DNA of 64,000 nucleotides. It comes from Rhodospirillum sp. (GTDB lineage Bacteria > Pseudomonadota > Alphaproteobacteria > Dongiales > Dongiaceae). The position numbers and the translations under genes are program-made. The stretch is from the NCBI GenBank assembly GCA_013822765.1, contig PNKY01000002.1, forward strand, positions 62,001-126,000, written 5' to 3'. Positions 38,985 through 47,319 of the stretch are shown in pieces (within the stretch, counting starts at the first letter, position 1; each line of letters begins with the position of its first letter). The notes below the pieces were generated by a model that saw only the letters and a program-made list of their open reading frames with translations, had not been told where the DNA came from and searched no databases.

Positions 38985-39896
38985 ATGGTCCGTCGCTTCT
39001 ACAAACTCCCCTCCCTCAATGCACTGGGCGCCTTCGAGGCGGCCGCGCGGCATTCGAGCCTGTCGTTCGCCGCTGCCGAGCTCAACGTCACGCCGAGCGC
39101 GGTCAGCAAGCATGTGACGTTCCTGGAGCAGGAGCTGGGCATTTCGCTGTTCGTGCGCGGCCATCGCACCATGCGCCTCACCGCCGAGGGCGAGCAGCTG
39201 TATCGCTCGCTGTCGGAGAGCTTCGCCGGCATGGCGGCGGCGTTCGAGGCGATCAAGACCAGCCGCACCGCGCGCACCGTCACGGTTGGCTGCACCACCG
39301 CGTTCGCGCAATTGTGGCTGATGCCGCGGCTGGGCGAGTTCTGGCGCGCGCACCAGGACATCGTGATCGACCAGGTGGTCAGCGACCGCAGCCAGGACCT
39401 GCGGCGCTCCGAGGTTGACCTACGCGTGCGGTACGGCGACGGCAGCTGGCCGGAAGAGACCTCGATCAAGCTGTTCGACGACGTGGTGGTCGCGGTGGCG
39501 AGCCCGGAGTTCGTGCGCAAGCACAAGCTGAAGGAACCTGCGGAGCTGATCAGCTTGCCGCTGCTGGAGGTGGAGAGCCAGGAGCGCGGCTGGACCGAGT
39601 GGGAGGAGTGGTTCGCCGCCATCGGCGTGCCGGCGCGGCGATTGAAAACGCGTCGCATCAACAACTACATCATCGCCTGGCAGGCGGCGCAGGACGGGCA
39701 GGGCGTCGCACTCGGCTGGATGAGCCTGGTGGCGCCGCTGCTGGAGGCGCGCAAGCTGGTGACCGTGACCAAGGCCGAGTTCATCCCGCCGGAAGCCACC
39801 TACGTCAGTTGGAGCGCGCATCGCCCGCTGAGCGCCGAGGCCACCACGCTGCGCGACTGGCTGATGGCGCAGGCGGCGCTGATGGCGAAGCGATGA
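38985..39896 (+). CDS. LysR-family regulator, GcvA-like
   Basis: This encodes 303 residues. The N-terminal winged helix reads L-P-S-L-N-A-L-G-A-F-E-A-A-A-R-H-S-S-L-S-F-A-A-A-E-L and V-T-P-S-A-V-S-K-H-V-T-F-L-E-Q-E-L-G, the wording typical of the GcvA/AmpR subgroup. The substrate domain has L-M-P-R-L-G-E-F-W, D-L-R-V-R-Y-G-D-G-S-W and I-A-W-Q-A-A-Q-D-G-Q-G-V-A-L-G-W. It reads in the same direction as the serine hydrolase that follows after 200 bp, separated by a BIME-like repeat. AmpR-like regulators often control beta-lactamase-fold neighbours, but here that is only a possibility. Confidence 0.92.
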   Translation: MVRRFYKLPSLNALGAFEAAARHSSLSFAAAELNVTPSAVSKHVTFLEQELGISLFVRGHRTMRLTAEGEQLYRSLSESFAGMAAAFEAIKTSRTARTVTVGCTTAFAQLWLMPRLGEFWRAHQDIVIDQVVSDRSQDLRRSEVDLRVRYGDGSWPEETSIKLFDDVVVAVASPEFVRKHKLKEPAELISLPLLEVESQERGWTEWEEWFAAIGVPARRLKTRRINNYIIAWQAAQDGQGVALGWMSLVAPLLEARKLVTVTKAEFIPPEATYVSWSAHRPLSAEATTLRDWLMAQAALMAKR

Positions 39897-39930
39897 CCAG
39901 CGTCGATGGTCGTGCACGGCTTGCTCTTCC

Positions 39931-40013
39931 CGTCACCCCGGCCTTGAGCCGGGGTCCATCGCGCCGCGGCTCGTGCGTCGGAGGAATGGATCCCGGCTCG
40001 AGGCCGGGATGAC
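39931..40013. repeat. BIME-like paired palindrome, copy 2
   Basis: Left arm CGTCACCCCGGCCTTGAGCC, right arm ATGGATCCCGGCTCGAGGCC then GGGATGAC. It is the same unit as 6772-6855 and 41337-41419. Copies 2 and 3 bracket the serine hydrolase gene. Confidence 0.85.
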
Positions 40014-40100
40014 AGCGGAGCGGCGGGGACGCATGCGTGCCTCTTGCTCGCAGCAGGCCGCTCGTCCAATCTAGCGCGGCACGGTTTTGGGGACGCTGCT

Positions 40101-41309
40101 TTGACCGACATCATCAAGCCGCCGCTGGCGGTGCAATGGCCGCTGCCCGGCGCGCCGGCGACGCTCTCGTGGGCCAATTGGGACTGGCCGCCGCAGAACC
40201 GCTGGGCGTTCCAGCATGTCGGCGACCTGCTGCGCGTGGCGAGGATCTCGCGGGGCTATGGGCCGGCCTGGCATTTCGGATCGGCGCCGCGCGACATTTC
40301 CGGAATCACCTTCACCGATGCGGACGGGCGGACGCGCACCGTCGCGGATATGCTGGTCGCCACCAACACCGACGGCTTCCTGGTGGCGCAGGACGGCAAG
40401 ATCGTCGCCGAAATCTACATGAACGGCATGGAGCGATCGACGCTGCACCTGTCGCAATCGGTGGTGAAGTCGTTCACCAGCACACTGGTCGGCATCCTGG
40501 TGGCGGCGGGCGAGATCGATATCGCCCGTCCGGTGTCCGACTACATTCCGCAGCTGGCGACCAGCGGCTATCACGGCGCAACCGTGTCGCAGGTCCTCGA
40601 TATGCGTTCCGGCGTCAAGTTCGGCGAGGATTACCTGGCGCCCGACAGCGAGGTGGCCGCGCTCGACCGCGCCAGCGGCTGGAAGCCGCGGCGCGACGCT
40701 TCCGATACGCTGTCGACCAAGGGCCTGATCCTCAGCCTGCAGCAGGAGCGGCCGCACGGCGGCTCGTTCCTCTATCGCTCGATCGAGACCGAGGTGCTGG
40801 GTTGGATCGTCTCCAAGGTGACCGGGCAGGATCTCGCCACCTTCATGTCCAACGCGCTGTGGCAACCGATGGGCGCCGAGGCCGACGCCAACATCACCAT
40901 CGACCACGAAGGCACCGCGCTCGCCGACGGCGGATTGAGCGCGACGCTGCTCGACTATGCACGCTTTGGCCAGCTGTTCCTCGATGGCGGCGCGCGCGGC
41001 ACGAAGCAAGTCGTGCCGGAATCCTGGGTACTTGCCTGCCGCACCGGCGACGTCGAAGCGTTCCAGGCCAACTATGCCGAGCGCGCCGAGCGTTTCCCCA
41101 ACGCAGCCTACAGCAAGCAATGGTGGGTGCTGGACACCAAGAGCGGGCTGCACCATGCACGCGGCATTTACGGCCAGCTGATCCACGTTGAGCCTAAACG
41201 GCGCCTGGTGGTGGCCAAGCTCTCGTCGTGGCCCGACCCGCTCAACGATACGCTGGATGATCTGACGTTTCGTGCGATCGATGCGATCGGCCGGGAGTTG
41301 GCGGGTTAG
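40101..41309 (+). CDS. Beta-lactamase class C-fold serine hydrolase
   Basis: This encodes about 402 residues, with no signal peptide, so probably cytosolic. The S-x-x-K motif is S120-V-V-K123 in H-L-S-Q-S-V-V-K-S-F; then D-M-R-S-G-V-K-F-G-E-D, the tyrosine motif in F-L-Y-R-S-I-E-T-E-V-L-G-W-I, A-D-G-G-L-S-A-T-L-L-D-Y-A-R-F-G-Q-L-F, and H-A-R-G-I-Y-G-Q near the third-motif position. This is the 6-aminohexanoate-dimer-hydrolase/esterase branch more than a true beta-lactamase. The start is uncertain: TTG 40101 follows GGGGA by seven bases; another TTG is at 40044 and no ATG fits well. It is flanked on both sides by BIME-like repeats. Confidence 0.85.
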   Translation: MTDIIKPPLAVQWPLPGAPATLSWANWDWPPQNRWAFQHVGDLLRVARISRGYGPAWHFGSAPRDISGITFTDADGRTRTVADMLVATNTDGFLVAQDGKIVAEIYMNGMERSTLHLSQSVVKSFTSTLVGILVAAGEIDIARPVSDYIPQLATSGYHGATVSQVLDMRSGVKFGEDYLAPDSEVAALDRASGWKPRRDASDTLSTKGLILSLQQERPHGGSFLYRSIETEVLGWIVSKVTGQDLATFMSNALWQPMGAEADANITIDHEGTALADGGLSATLLDYARFGQLFLDGGARGTKQVVPESWVLACRTGDVEAFQANYAERAERFPNAAYSKQWWVLDTKSGLHHARGIYGQLIHVEPKRRLVVAKLSSWPDPLNDTLDDLTFRAIDAIGRELAG

Positions 41310-41336
41310 ATTGATCGATATCGCCACGCACTCTGC

Positions 41337-41419
41337 CGTCATCCCGGCCTTGAGCCGGGATCCATCGCTCGACCGCACGTGCCACGGCGGAATGGACCCC
41401 GGCTCAAGGCCGGGGTGAC
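41337..41419. repeat. BIME-like paired palindrome, copy 3
   Basis: Left arm CGTCATCCCGGCCTTGAGCC, right arm ATGGACCCCGGCTCAAGGCC then GGGGTGAC. It lies between the convergent ends of the serine hydrolase and the alpha/beta hydrolase, 28 bp after the first stop, and may serve as the end stem for both. Confidence 0.85.
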
Positions 41420-41434
41420 AGGTTGGGGAAACGC

Positions 41435-42244
41435 CTACGCCGCGTCCGTCAAGAACGCCTCCAGCAGCGCGTTGAACTTTTTCGGCTGCTCCAGGTTCGG
41501 CAGATGGGCGGTGCCTGGAATCAGCTCGGACCTGGCGCCCTTGATGCGCTTGCCGAGCAGCGCGCAGCGTTCCTGCAGGTGCGGGAAATCGAGGTCGCCC
41601 CAAATGAGCAGCGTGGGTGCGACGATCTCTTTCAGGCGCTTGAACGAATCCTTGGCCGCTTCGTCCTTGCCGGGCGAAGGGCTCTTCAGCGGGATGATGT
41701 TCATGCGCAGGAACAGGTCGCGCGCCGAGCCCGGTACGCGGCCGTCCTCCGAGCGCGGGCCGTCGAGCCACATATGCGCTTCGATGCGGTTGACCAGGTC
41801 GTAGTGCTTCTGGTCCTCGGCTTGCTCCGCTTGCTGCAGCAGGTTGTCGATGTCGTCCGGCAGCTCATCCGGCTGCGGCGCGCCGCCGATCGCCGGCGCC
41901 ACCAGCACCAGCTTGCTGACACGCTTCGGATAGGCGAGCGCGAAGTCGACCGCAAAGCGACCGCCCTGCGAGCAGCCGACCAGATTGGCCTGCTCGATGC
42001 CCAGCTTATCCAGCACGGCGCGCAGGTCCTGCATGTGGGAGAAGGTCTCCGGCTTGTAGCGGGTCTCACCGAAGCCGCGCCGGTCGTAGGCGACGACGCG
42101 ATAGCGATCGCCAAAGGCCGCCATCTGGTCGCGCCACATGCGCTTGTCCGCGACGCCGGCGTGGAGGAACACCAAGGCCGCTCCCTTGCCGTCCTCGACG
42201 CCGGTCAGCTCTGCATTGCCGCTGGTGATCGTGAAGCTTCGCAT
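41435..42244 (-). CDS. Alpha/beta-hydrolase
   Basis: This encodes 269 residues. The nucleophile elbow is G-C-S92-Q-G-G; the oxyanion region is F-L-H-A-G-V-A-D; the acid is in L-I-W-G-D-L-D-F-P and the histidine in P-G-T-A-H-L-P-N-L-E-Q-P. D-R-R-G-F-G-E-T is a usual strand-end block. The cap includes a run of acidic and glutamine residues. There is no signal peptide. Its start is 3 bp after the GNAT gene stop, so the two share a transcript. Substrate is unknown; the family includes esterases, enol-lactonases and haloperoxidase-like enzymes. Confidence 0.9.
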   Translation of the reverse strand: MRSFTITSGNAELTGVEDGKGAALVFLHAGVADKRMWRDQMAAFGDRYRVVAYDRRGFGETRYKPETFSHMQDLRAVLDKLGIEQANLVGCSQGGRFAVDFALAYPKRVSKLVLVAPAIGGAPQPDELPDDIDNLLQQAEQAEDQKHYDLVNRIEAHMWLDGPRSEDGRVPGSARDLFLRMNIIPLKSPSPGKDEAAKDSFKRLKEIVAPTLLIWGDLDFPHLQERCALLGKRIKGARSELIPGTAHLPNLEQPKKFNALLEAFLTDAA

Positions 42245-42247
42245 TTG

Positions 42248-42766
42248 CTAGGTGCCTGGTTTTGTAAGAGTGAGATACACGCTGTCGCTCCACTCGCCGC
42301 CGATGTGATAGGTGCGCTCGGCCCGGCCGGTCTCGCGAAACCCGAGGCGGGAGAGCAGGCGCACGCAGCGTTCATTGCGCGGGTCGGCCTCGGCGCGGAT
42401 TTCCTCGTGCCCGCGCTCGCGGAAGGCGCGTTCGATCACCGCCTGCAGCGCTTCGCGGGCAAAGCCCTTGCCCCAGACCGCGGGCGAGAACAGGAAACCG
42501 ATCTCGTTGCGGTTCCACAGCCCCGCCTTGCCGATCAGCAGGCCCTCGTGCTCGATGAAGAAATCATCGCAGTCCCCGGCGTTGATGGCATCGATGGTCT
42601 TGGTCACCCAGGCCTCGCTTTCCGCCAGCGTCGTGTGGGGCAGGGTCGACCAGTACCGCATGGCCAGCGGGTCGCGCAGGATCGCGTGCATGGCCGCGAC
42701 ATCGTCGGAACGCGGGCGGCGCAGGATCAGGCGCGGGGTCCGTAGGATCGTGTTCATGTCGTTCAT
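42248..42766 (-). CDS. GNAT N-acetyltransferase, RimJ/RimL type
   Basis: This encodes 172 residues. It has L-R-T-P-R-L-I-L-R-R-P-R-S-D-D near the start, I-G-F-L-F-S-P-A-V-W-G-K-G-F-A-R-E-A-L (acetyl-CoA phosphate loop variant Q/R-x-x-G-x-G/A), and N-E-R-C-V-R-L-L-S-R-L-G-F-R-E-T-G at the end of the fold. The RimJ/RimL branch acetylates protein N-termini, amino acids or small amines. Two ATGs (42766 and 42757) are possible and neither has a clear site. It is first of a two-gene unit with the alpha/beta hydrolase. Confidence 0.9.
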   Translation of the reverse strand: MNDMNTILRTPRLILRRPRSDDVAAMHAILRDPLAMRYWSTLPHTTLAESEAWVTKTIDAINAGDCDDFFIEHEGLLIGKAGLWNRNEIGFLFSPAVWGKGFAREALQAVIERAFRERGHEEIRAEADPRNERCVRLLSRLGFRETGRAERTYHIGGEWSDSVYLTLTKPGT

Positions 42767-42872
42767 CTAGCATAAAATTTTGCCCTGTCGCCTGAGTCGA
42801 TCTTGGCGAAGCGGTTGCCCTGGTCTAAGCTGTATACAGCTCTGTTGGAGCACACAGGGAGGAAAGAAGAGC

Positions 42873-43655
42873 ATGGTAACACGTGGTTCGCGCTGCTGGA
42901 TGGCGGCGCTGGGCATCCTGGCCGGGCTGGGCACCGTCCAGGCGGAAGCGGCCGACAAGGTGAAGGTGGGCTATTCGCCGGAGCCGTACGCGCCGTTCTG
43001 GATTCAGGATACCGCCGGGAGCTGGGGCGGCTTCGAGGTCGAATTGATCGACGCCTTGTTCAAGCAAATGGGCAAGGACTACGAGCTGGTGCCGATCGCC
43101 TGGGACGGCCTGATCCCGGCGCTCCAGGAGAACAAGATCGACGCCATCATGAACTCGATGTCGGCGACCGAGGAGCGCAAGCAGGTGGTCGATTTCAGCG
43201 ACAAATACTACGAGACCACGGTCTCGTTCTATGCCCGCAAGGGCGAGGCGTTCGACTACTCGGACGCCGGGCTCAAGGGCAAAGTTGTCGGGGTGCAGAC
43301 CGCGACCTCGCAACTCAGCTGGCTGCAGGCGAAGTGGGGCAACGTCGTGGAGATCAAGCTCTATGACACCCAGGACAACGCGGACGCCGACCTGGCCGCC
43401 GGCCGCATCGACTATGGCCTGGCGGACACCGTCTACACGGCTGAGGGCTTCCTGAAATCCGAAGCCGGCAAGGAGTTCGAGCTGAAGGGCGCGCCGGTCA
43501 GCGATCCCCTGATCGGCGGCAATGTCGGCGCCGCGATGCGCAAGGGCGACCCGCTGCTCGGCGACATGAACGCCGCGATCAAGGCGCTGCGCGAGAAAGG
43601 CACCTACAAGGCGATCAACGACAAGTATTTCGCCTTCGACGTCTTCGGCAGCTGA
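42873..43655 (+). CDS. Polar-amino-acid-type periplasmic binding protein
   Basis: This encodes 260 residues. Signal peptide about 1-27 ends in A-E-A-A-D-K. The mature protein follows the SBP_bac_3 pattern: V-K-V-G-Y-S-P-E-P-Y-A-P-F, G-G-F-E-V-E-L-I-D-A-L-F, W-D-G-L-I-P-A-L-Q-E-N-K-I-D-A-I-M-N-S-M, E-R-K-Q-V-V-D-F-S-D-K-Y-Y, and L-K-G-K-V-V-G-V-Q. AGGGAGGA at 42856-42863 precedes ATG 42873. No permease or ATPase gene is adjacent, so this is an orphan receptor or the transporter lies elsewhere. A GC hairpin 26 bp downstream may end the transcript. Confidence 0.9.
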   Translation: MVTRGSRCWMAALGILAGLGTVQAEAADKVKVGYSPEPYAPFWIQDTAGSWGGFEVELIDALFKQMGKDYELVPIAWDGLIPALQENKIDAIMNSMSATEERKQVVDFSDKYYETTVSFYARKGEAFDYSDAGLKGKVVGVQTATSQLSWLQAKWGNVVEIKLYDTQDNADADLAAGRIDYGLADTVYTAEGFLKSEAGKEFELKGAPVSDPLIGGNVGAAMRKGDPLLGDMNAAIKALREKGTYKAINDKYFAFDVFGS

Positions 43656-43680
43656 GCGTCACGCTCTGGGCCGCCAGCGG

Positions 43681-43705
43681 GGGCCGGCTGTCACGCCGGC
43701 CCTTT
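43681..43705 (+). terminator. Terminator hairpin after the binding-protein gene
   Basis: GGGCCGGC-TGTCAC-GCCGGCCC followed by only TTT. It lies between this gene and the convergent DUF1127 gene. The stem is strong, the tail short. Confidence 0.6.
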
Positions 43706-43717
43706 CGCTGTCGGGTC

Positions 43718-43966
43718 TTAGAGGTCTGTGGCGTAGCGCTGACGCAGCAGCGCCGGACGGCGGTCTTCCTCGGTCTGCGCCTTCGGCTGCGGCTTCACCA
43801 GGGAGGCCGCCTCGAGCGAGATCCGGGTAATGTCGCCCCGGCTCATGCCCATGTCGTTGAGTTCGCGCTCGGTATAGCTCTCGAGTTCGGCGCGGACGCG
43901 CTGGTAGGTCGCCCAACGGCGAGCCATGAGTCCAATTCGTTCCAGAAGCTTCATCATCTCTTTCAT
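43718..43966 (-). CDS. DUF1127 protein
   Basis: This encodes 82 residues with one DUF1127 domain: R-R-W-A-T-Y-Q-R-V-R-A-E-L-E-S-Y-T-E-R-E-L-N-D-M-G-M-S-R-G-D-I. The E-L-x-D-x-G-x-x-R-x-D-I core is the family signature. In Rhodobacter and Agrobacterium similar short arginine-rich proteins bind RNA and influence RNA turnover, phosphate or stress responses; whether this longer one does so is unknown. AAGGAATG lies before ATG 43966. The gene is divergent from the aldehyde dehydrogenase with 277 bp between them, AT-rich around 44030-44115, which should contain both promoters. Confidence 0.9.
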   Translation of the reverse strand: MKEMMKLLERIGLMARRWATYQRVRAELESYTERELNDMGMSRGDITRISLEAASLVKPQPKAQTEEDRRPALLRQRYATDL

Positions 43967-44243
43967 TCCTTCGGTTCTTTGTTGCCCTCACTCCCAGAAC
44001 CGTATGAAGGATATGGGAACGCCTTGTTGCATCGCAAAATCGATTTCTGCAAAGCTGCTCATGAAATTTCGCATTGCAGCGTAAGTAATTGATTAATCTG
44101 TGACAGTTTTTACTCATGGGCGCGCTGCAGTGCAAAATCATTGGGCATCCTGACGCCTTTTTGGGCAGCTGGTTGACAGTCCACGGCCGATACCGCATCC
44201 CTTCGCCGCCTTTCCAGAAAACGAGAGTCGGATCGAGGATTAC

Positions 44244-45749
44244 ATGCGTAAGCTGGGTGCATTGCTGAAAGAGCTGGGTGTGGACGTGCGGTCGCTGGCG
44301 GCGGGGGACATTGCAGTCCGTTCGCCGATCGACGGCGCGGAGATCGCACGCCTCAAGTCGGATACCAAAGGCTCGGTCGCCAAGAAGATCGCGCGCGCCG
44401 ACGAGGCGTTCCGCGCCTGGCGCCTGGCGCCGGCGGCGAAGCGCGGCGAACTCGTTCGCCTGTTCGGCGAGGAGCTGCGCGCCCACAAGGCCGCGCTCGG
44501 CCGCCTGGTCTCGATCGAGACCGGCAAGATAGTCCAGGAGGGTCTCGGTGAAGTGCAGGAGATGATCGACATCTGCGACTTCGCGGTCGGCCTGTCGCGC
44601 CAGCTCTACGGCCTCACCATCGCCTCCGAGCGGCCGGGCCATCGCATGATGGAGACCTGGCACCCGCTCGGCGTGGTCGGCGTCATCAGCGCCTTCAATT
44701 TCCCGGTCGCGGTGTGGTCGTGGAACTCCGCTCTCGCGATCGTGTGCGGCGACAGCGTGGTGTGGAAGCCCTCCGACAAGACGCCATTGACCGCGCTCGC
44801 TTGCGCCGAGATCTTCGCCAAGGCGGTGAAGCGCTTCGGCGAGGCACCGAAAGGCCTGCTCGAAGTGGTGTTCGGCGGCAAGGAGGTGGGCGAGGCGCTG
44901 GTCGACGACAAGCGCGTCGCCCTGGTCAGCGCCACCGGTTCGACCCGCATGGGCCGCGAGGTTGGCCCGCGCGTGCAAGAGCGCTTCGGCCGCGTGCTGC
45001 TGGAACTGGGCGGCAACAACGGCATGATCGTGTGCCCGAGCGCCGATCTCGAGCTCGCGGTGCGCGCCATCACCTTCAGCGCGGTCGGCACCGCCGGCCA
45101 GCGCTGTACGTCGCTGCGCCGCCTGATCGTGCACGAGAAGATCTATGACCAGCTGGTGCCGCGCCTGAAGAAGATCTACGGCAACGTCGCGATCGGCAAT
45201 CCGCTCGACGCCAAGACCCTGGTCGGGCCGCTGATCGACGAGGGCTCCTTCAAGCGCATGCAGGACGCGCTGGCCGAGGCCAAGAAGCAGGGCGGCAAGG
45301 TCACCGGCGGCGAGCGCGTGAAGGTCGCGAGCTGCGCCGGCGGCTTCTACGTGAAGCCGGCGATCGTCGAGCTGCCGTCGCAGACCGAGGTGATGAAGGA
45401 AGAGACCTTCGCGCCGATTCTCTACGTGGTGAAATACAAGGACTTCGGCAAGGCGATCCAGCTGCACAACGACGTGCCGCAGGGCCTGTCGTCGTGCATC
45501 TTCACCCGCGACGTGCGCGAGGCGGAGCAGTTCACCTCGGCGCTGGGCAGCGATTGCGGTATCGCCAATGTGAACATCGGCCCATCAGGTGCCGAGATCG
45601 GCGGCGCGTTCGGCGGCGAGAAGGAGACCGGCGGCGGCCGCGAGTCCGGCTCCGACGCCTGGAAGAGCTACATGCGCCGGGCCACCAACACCATCAACTA
45701 CTCCGACAGCCTGCCGCTCGCGCAGGGCATCAAGTTCGACGTGGGGTAG
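44244..45749 (+). CDS. ALDH7-type aldehyde dehydrogenase (alpha-aminoadipic semialdehyde dehydrogenase-like)
   Basis: This encodes 501 residues. The catalytic glutamate is E254 (L-L-E-L-G-G-N-N-G) and the nucleophile C288 (G-T-A-G-Q-R-C-T-S-L-R-R-L). The G-Q-R-C-T-S-L-R-R-L and L-E-L-G-G-N-N motifs, W-H-P-L-G-V-V-G-V-I-S-A-F-N-F-P-V-A-V-W-S-W, and I-G-G-A-F-G-G-E-K-E-T-G-G-G-R-E-S-G-S-D-A-W-K-x-Y-M-R-R-A-T-N-T are specific for the ALDH7/AASADH class (AmaB, antiquitin), which oxidises 2-aminoadipate semialdehyde to 2-aminoadipate in lysine breakdown. CGAGGA precedes ATG 44244. The aldehyde could come from the kinase/lyase fusion at 28175 if that acts on hydroxylysine. Confidence 0.92.
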   Translation: MRKLGALLKELGVDVRSLAAGDIAVRSPIDGAEIARLKSDTKGSVAKKIARADEAFRAWRLAPAAKRGELVRLFGEELRAHKAALGRLVSIETGKIVQEGLGEVQEMIDICDFAVGLSRQLYGLTIASERPGHRMMETWHPLGVVGVISAFNFPVAVWSWNSALAIVCGDSVVWKPSDKTPLTALACAEIFAKAVKRFGEAPKGLLEVVFGGKEVGEALVDDKRVALVSATGSTRMGREVGPRVQERFGRVLLELGGNNGMIVCPSADLELAVRAITFSAVGTAGQRCTSLRRLIVHEKIYDQLVPRLKKIYGNVAIGNPLDAKTLVGPLIDEGSFKRMQDALAEAKKQGGKVTGGERVKVASCAGGFYVKPAIVELPSQTEVMKEETFAPILYVVKYKDFGKAIQLHNDVPQGLSSCIFTRDVREAEQFTSALGSDCGIANVNIGPSGAEIGGAFGGEKETGGGRESGSDAWKSYMRRATNTINYSDSLPLAQGIKFDVG

Positions 45750-45790
45750 ATGACGGCGTGCTGTGTCGCTGGCGTGAAGCGGCGCGAGAG

Positions 45791-46318
45791 CTATTTCTCG
45801 TCCTTCATCCAGTCGATGTGGCCGAGGATCATGACCATGTTCACGGTCCGCCCATCCAGGGACAGCGGCAGGAACAGCACGTCCTCGCGCTGGGTGCGGG
45901 TGCTGAGCGGTTGATAGGTGCCGCGGTACAGGACCGGCTCGCGCGTGCGCACCACATGGTCGAGATACCAGGTGCTCTCCTCGGCGGATTCGGCGTAGAA
46001 GGCGTCCTTGATCGCCTTGCCGGTCGGATCGCTGCCGCGCATCTCCACTTCGCGCGTGCCGACCAGGCGATAGACGTAGCGCCGCTCGTCCGGCACGACG
46101 TCGATCAGCATGAGCAGCGGCAGCACCGGCTTGAGATCGATCGGGTCAAGGTCACCGCGCGCGGGCATCACTCGGGTGCCGCGCCGGGCGTTCCAATAGT
46201 CGTAGAGATTGCGCAGCGAACTGTGGCAGTCCGCAAGCATGTCCGGTGACCACGCCGCGATGGCTTGTGGCTCTATCGGGTCACCCGGGTCGAACATATT
46301 GAACTCGTTTTCATCCAT
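45791..46318 (-). CDS. PAS_5-type protein A3
   Basis: This encodes 175 residues with subtype A pattern: L-R-N-L-Y-D-Y-W-N-A-R-R-G-T-R-V-M-P-A-R-G-D-L-D-P-I-D-L-K-P-V-L-P, then Y-V-Y-R-L-V-G-T-R-E-V-E-M-R-G-S-D-P-T-G-K, and L-F-L-P-L-S-L-D-G-R-T-V-N-M-V-M-I-L-G. It stands apart from the 18946-25974 cluster, between the ALDH7 gene and psuG. It has an extended acidic N-terminus (M-D-E-N-E-F-N-M-F-D-P). Function is unknown beyond the sensory fold. Confidence 0.85.
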   Translation of the reverse strand: MDENEFNMFDPGDPIEPQAIAAWSPDMLADCHSSLRNLYDYWNARRGTRVMPARGDLDPIDLKPVLPLLMLIDVVPDERRYVYRLVGTREVEMRGSDPTGKAIKDAFYAESAEESTWYLDHVVRTREPVLYRGTYQPLSTRTQREDVLFLPLSLDGRTVNMVMILGHIDWMKDEK

Positions 46319-46398
46319 GCCGCAGAGTGCGCAGTGTCCCTTAAGAAAGCGCGAATAACCAGCGTATACTCACACACCGCTCTATTGCATCTCATAGA

Positions 46399-47319
46399 TC
46401 ATTTGGCCGATGTACTGAATGAACGCGCGATTCTGGCACCAAGCTGTGCGTTGTTGAGCGCGAGTGCGACATTTGCGCGCTGGCTCTCGCCCTTGGTCAA
46501 ATCGCGGATGCGCGCGAGCAGGAACGGCGTCGCCTCCTTGCCGGCGATTCCCTGTGCCTTTGCATCCTGCAGGGCCACGGCAATCTGCGCCTCGATCTTC
46601 TCCGCGGGGATTTCGTCCGCGCTCGGGATCGGATTGGCGATCAGCGCGCCACCGGCGTTGGACAAGCGCCAGCGCGCTGCGAGAATGGCGGCGATCTCCT
46701 CCGGGCTGTCGGCGCGCGCCGGAACGCGCAAGCCGGAGCTGCGCGAATAGAAGGCAGGGAACTCGTCGCACTGATAGCCGATCACCGGCACGCTCAGGGT
46801 CTCCAGCATTTCCAGCGTGCGCGGCAGGTCGAGGATCGCCTTGGCGCCGGCGGAGACAATGGCGACCGGGCTCAGCGCGAGCTCCGTCAGGTCGGCGGAG
46901 ACATCGGCGGTGGCCTCGACCCCGCGATGCACGCCGCCGATCCCGCCGGTCGCGAACACGCGGATGCCGGCCATCGCCGCGATCCGCATGGTGGAGGCGA
47001 CGGTGGTCGCGCCGTCGTGCTTGCCCGCGATCAGCACGGGCAGGTCGCGCACCGATGCCTTGGCCATGTTTGGCGACTGCGCCACGTGCTCCAGTTCGCC
47101 CTCGTCCAGGCCGACCTTCAGCCGTCCGCCTAGCACCGCGATGGTGGCCGGCAGCGCTGCTTCGTTGCGGATCACATGCTCCAGGGCGCGCGCGGTGACC
47201 ACGTTGCCGGGATAGGGCATGCCGTGCGCGATGATGGTCGATTCGAGCGCCACCACCGGGCGGCCTTGCGCCAGCGCATCGGCGATCTCCGGCGCGACGT
47301 CGAGGTCGGGATGTGTCAT
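46399..47319 (-). CDS. psuG: Pseudouridine-5'-phosphate glycosidase
   Basis: Breaks the C-C glycosidic bond of pseudouridine 5'-phosphate to uracil and ribose 5-phosphate. It encodes 306 residues. Family marks: V-A-L-E-S-T-I-I-A-H-G-M-P-Y-P at about 24-38, I-A-V-L-G-G-R, K-H-D-G-A-T-T-V-A-S-T-M, V-F-A-T-G-G-I-G-G-V-H-R-G, S-A-G-A-K-A-I-L-D-L-P, and A-N-P-I-P near the C-terminus. ATG 47319 overlaps the psuK stop by 4 bp, so the pair is translationally coupled. Together they degrade pseudouridine released by RNA turnover. Confidence 0.96.
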   Translation of the reverse strand: MTHPDLDVAPEIADALAQGRPVVALESTIIAHGMPYPGNVVTARALEHVIRNEAALPATIAVLGGRLKVGLDEGELEHVAQSPNMAKASVRDLPVLIAGKHDGATTVASTMRIAAMAGIRVFATGGIGGVHRGVEATADVSADLTELALSPVAIVSAGAKAILDLPRTLEMLETLSVPVIGYQCDEFPAFYSRSSGLRVPARADSPEEIAAILAARWRLSNAGGALIANPIPSADEIPAEKIEAQIAVALQDAKAQGIAGKEATPFLLARIRDLTKGESQRANVALALNNAQLGARIARSFSTSAK

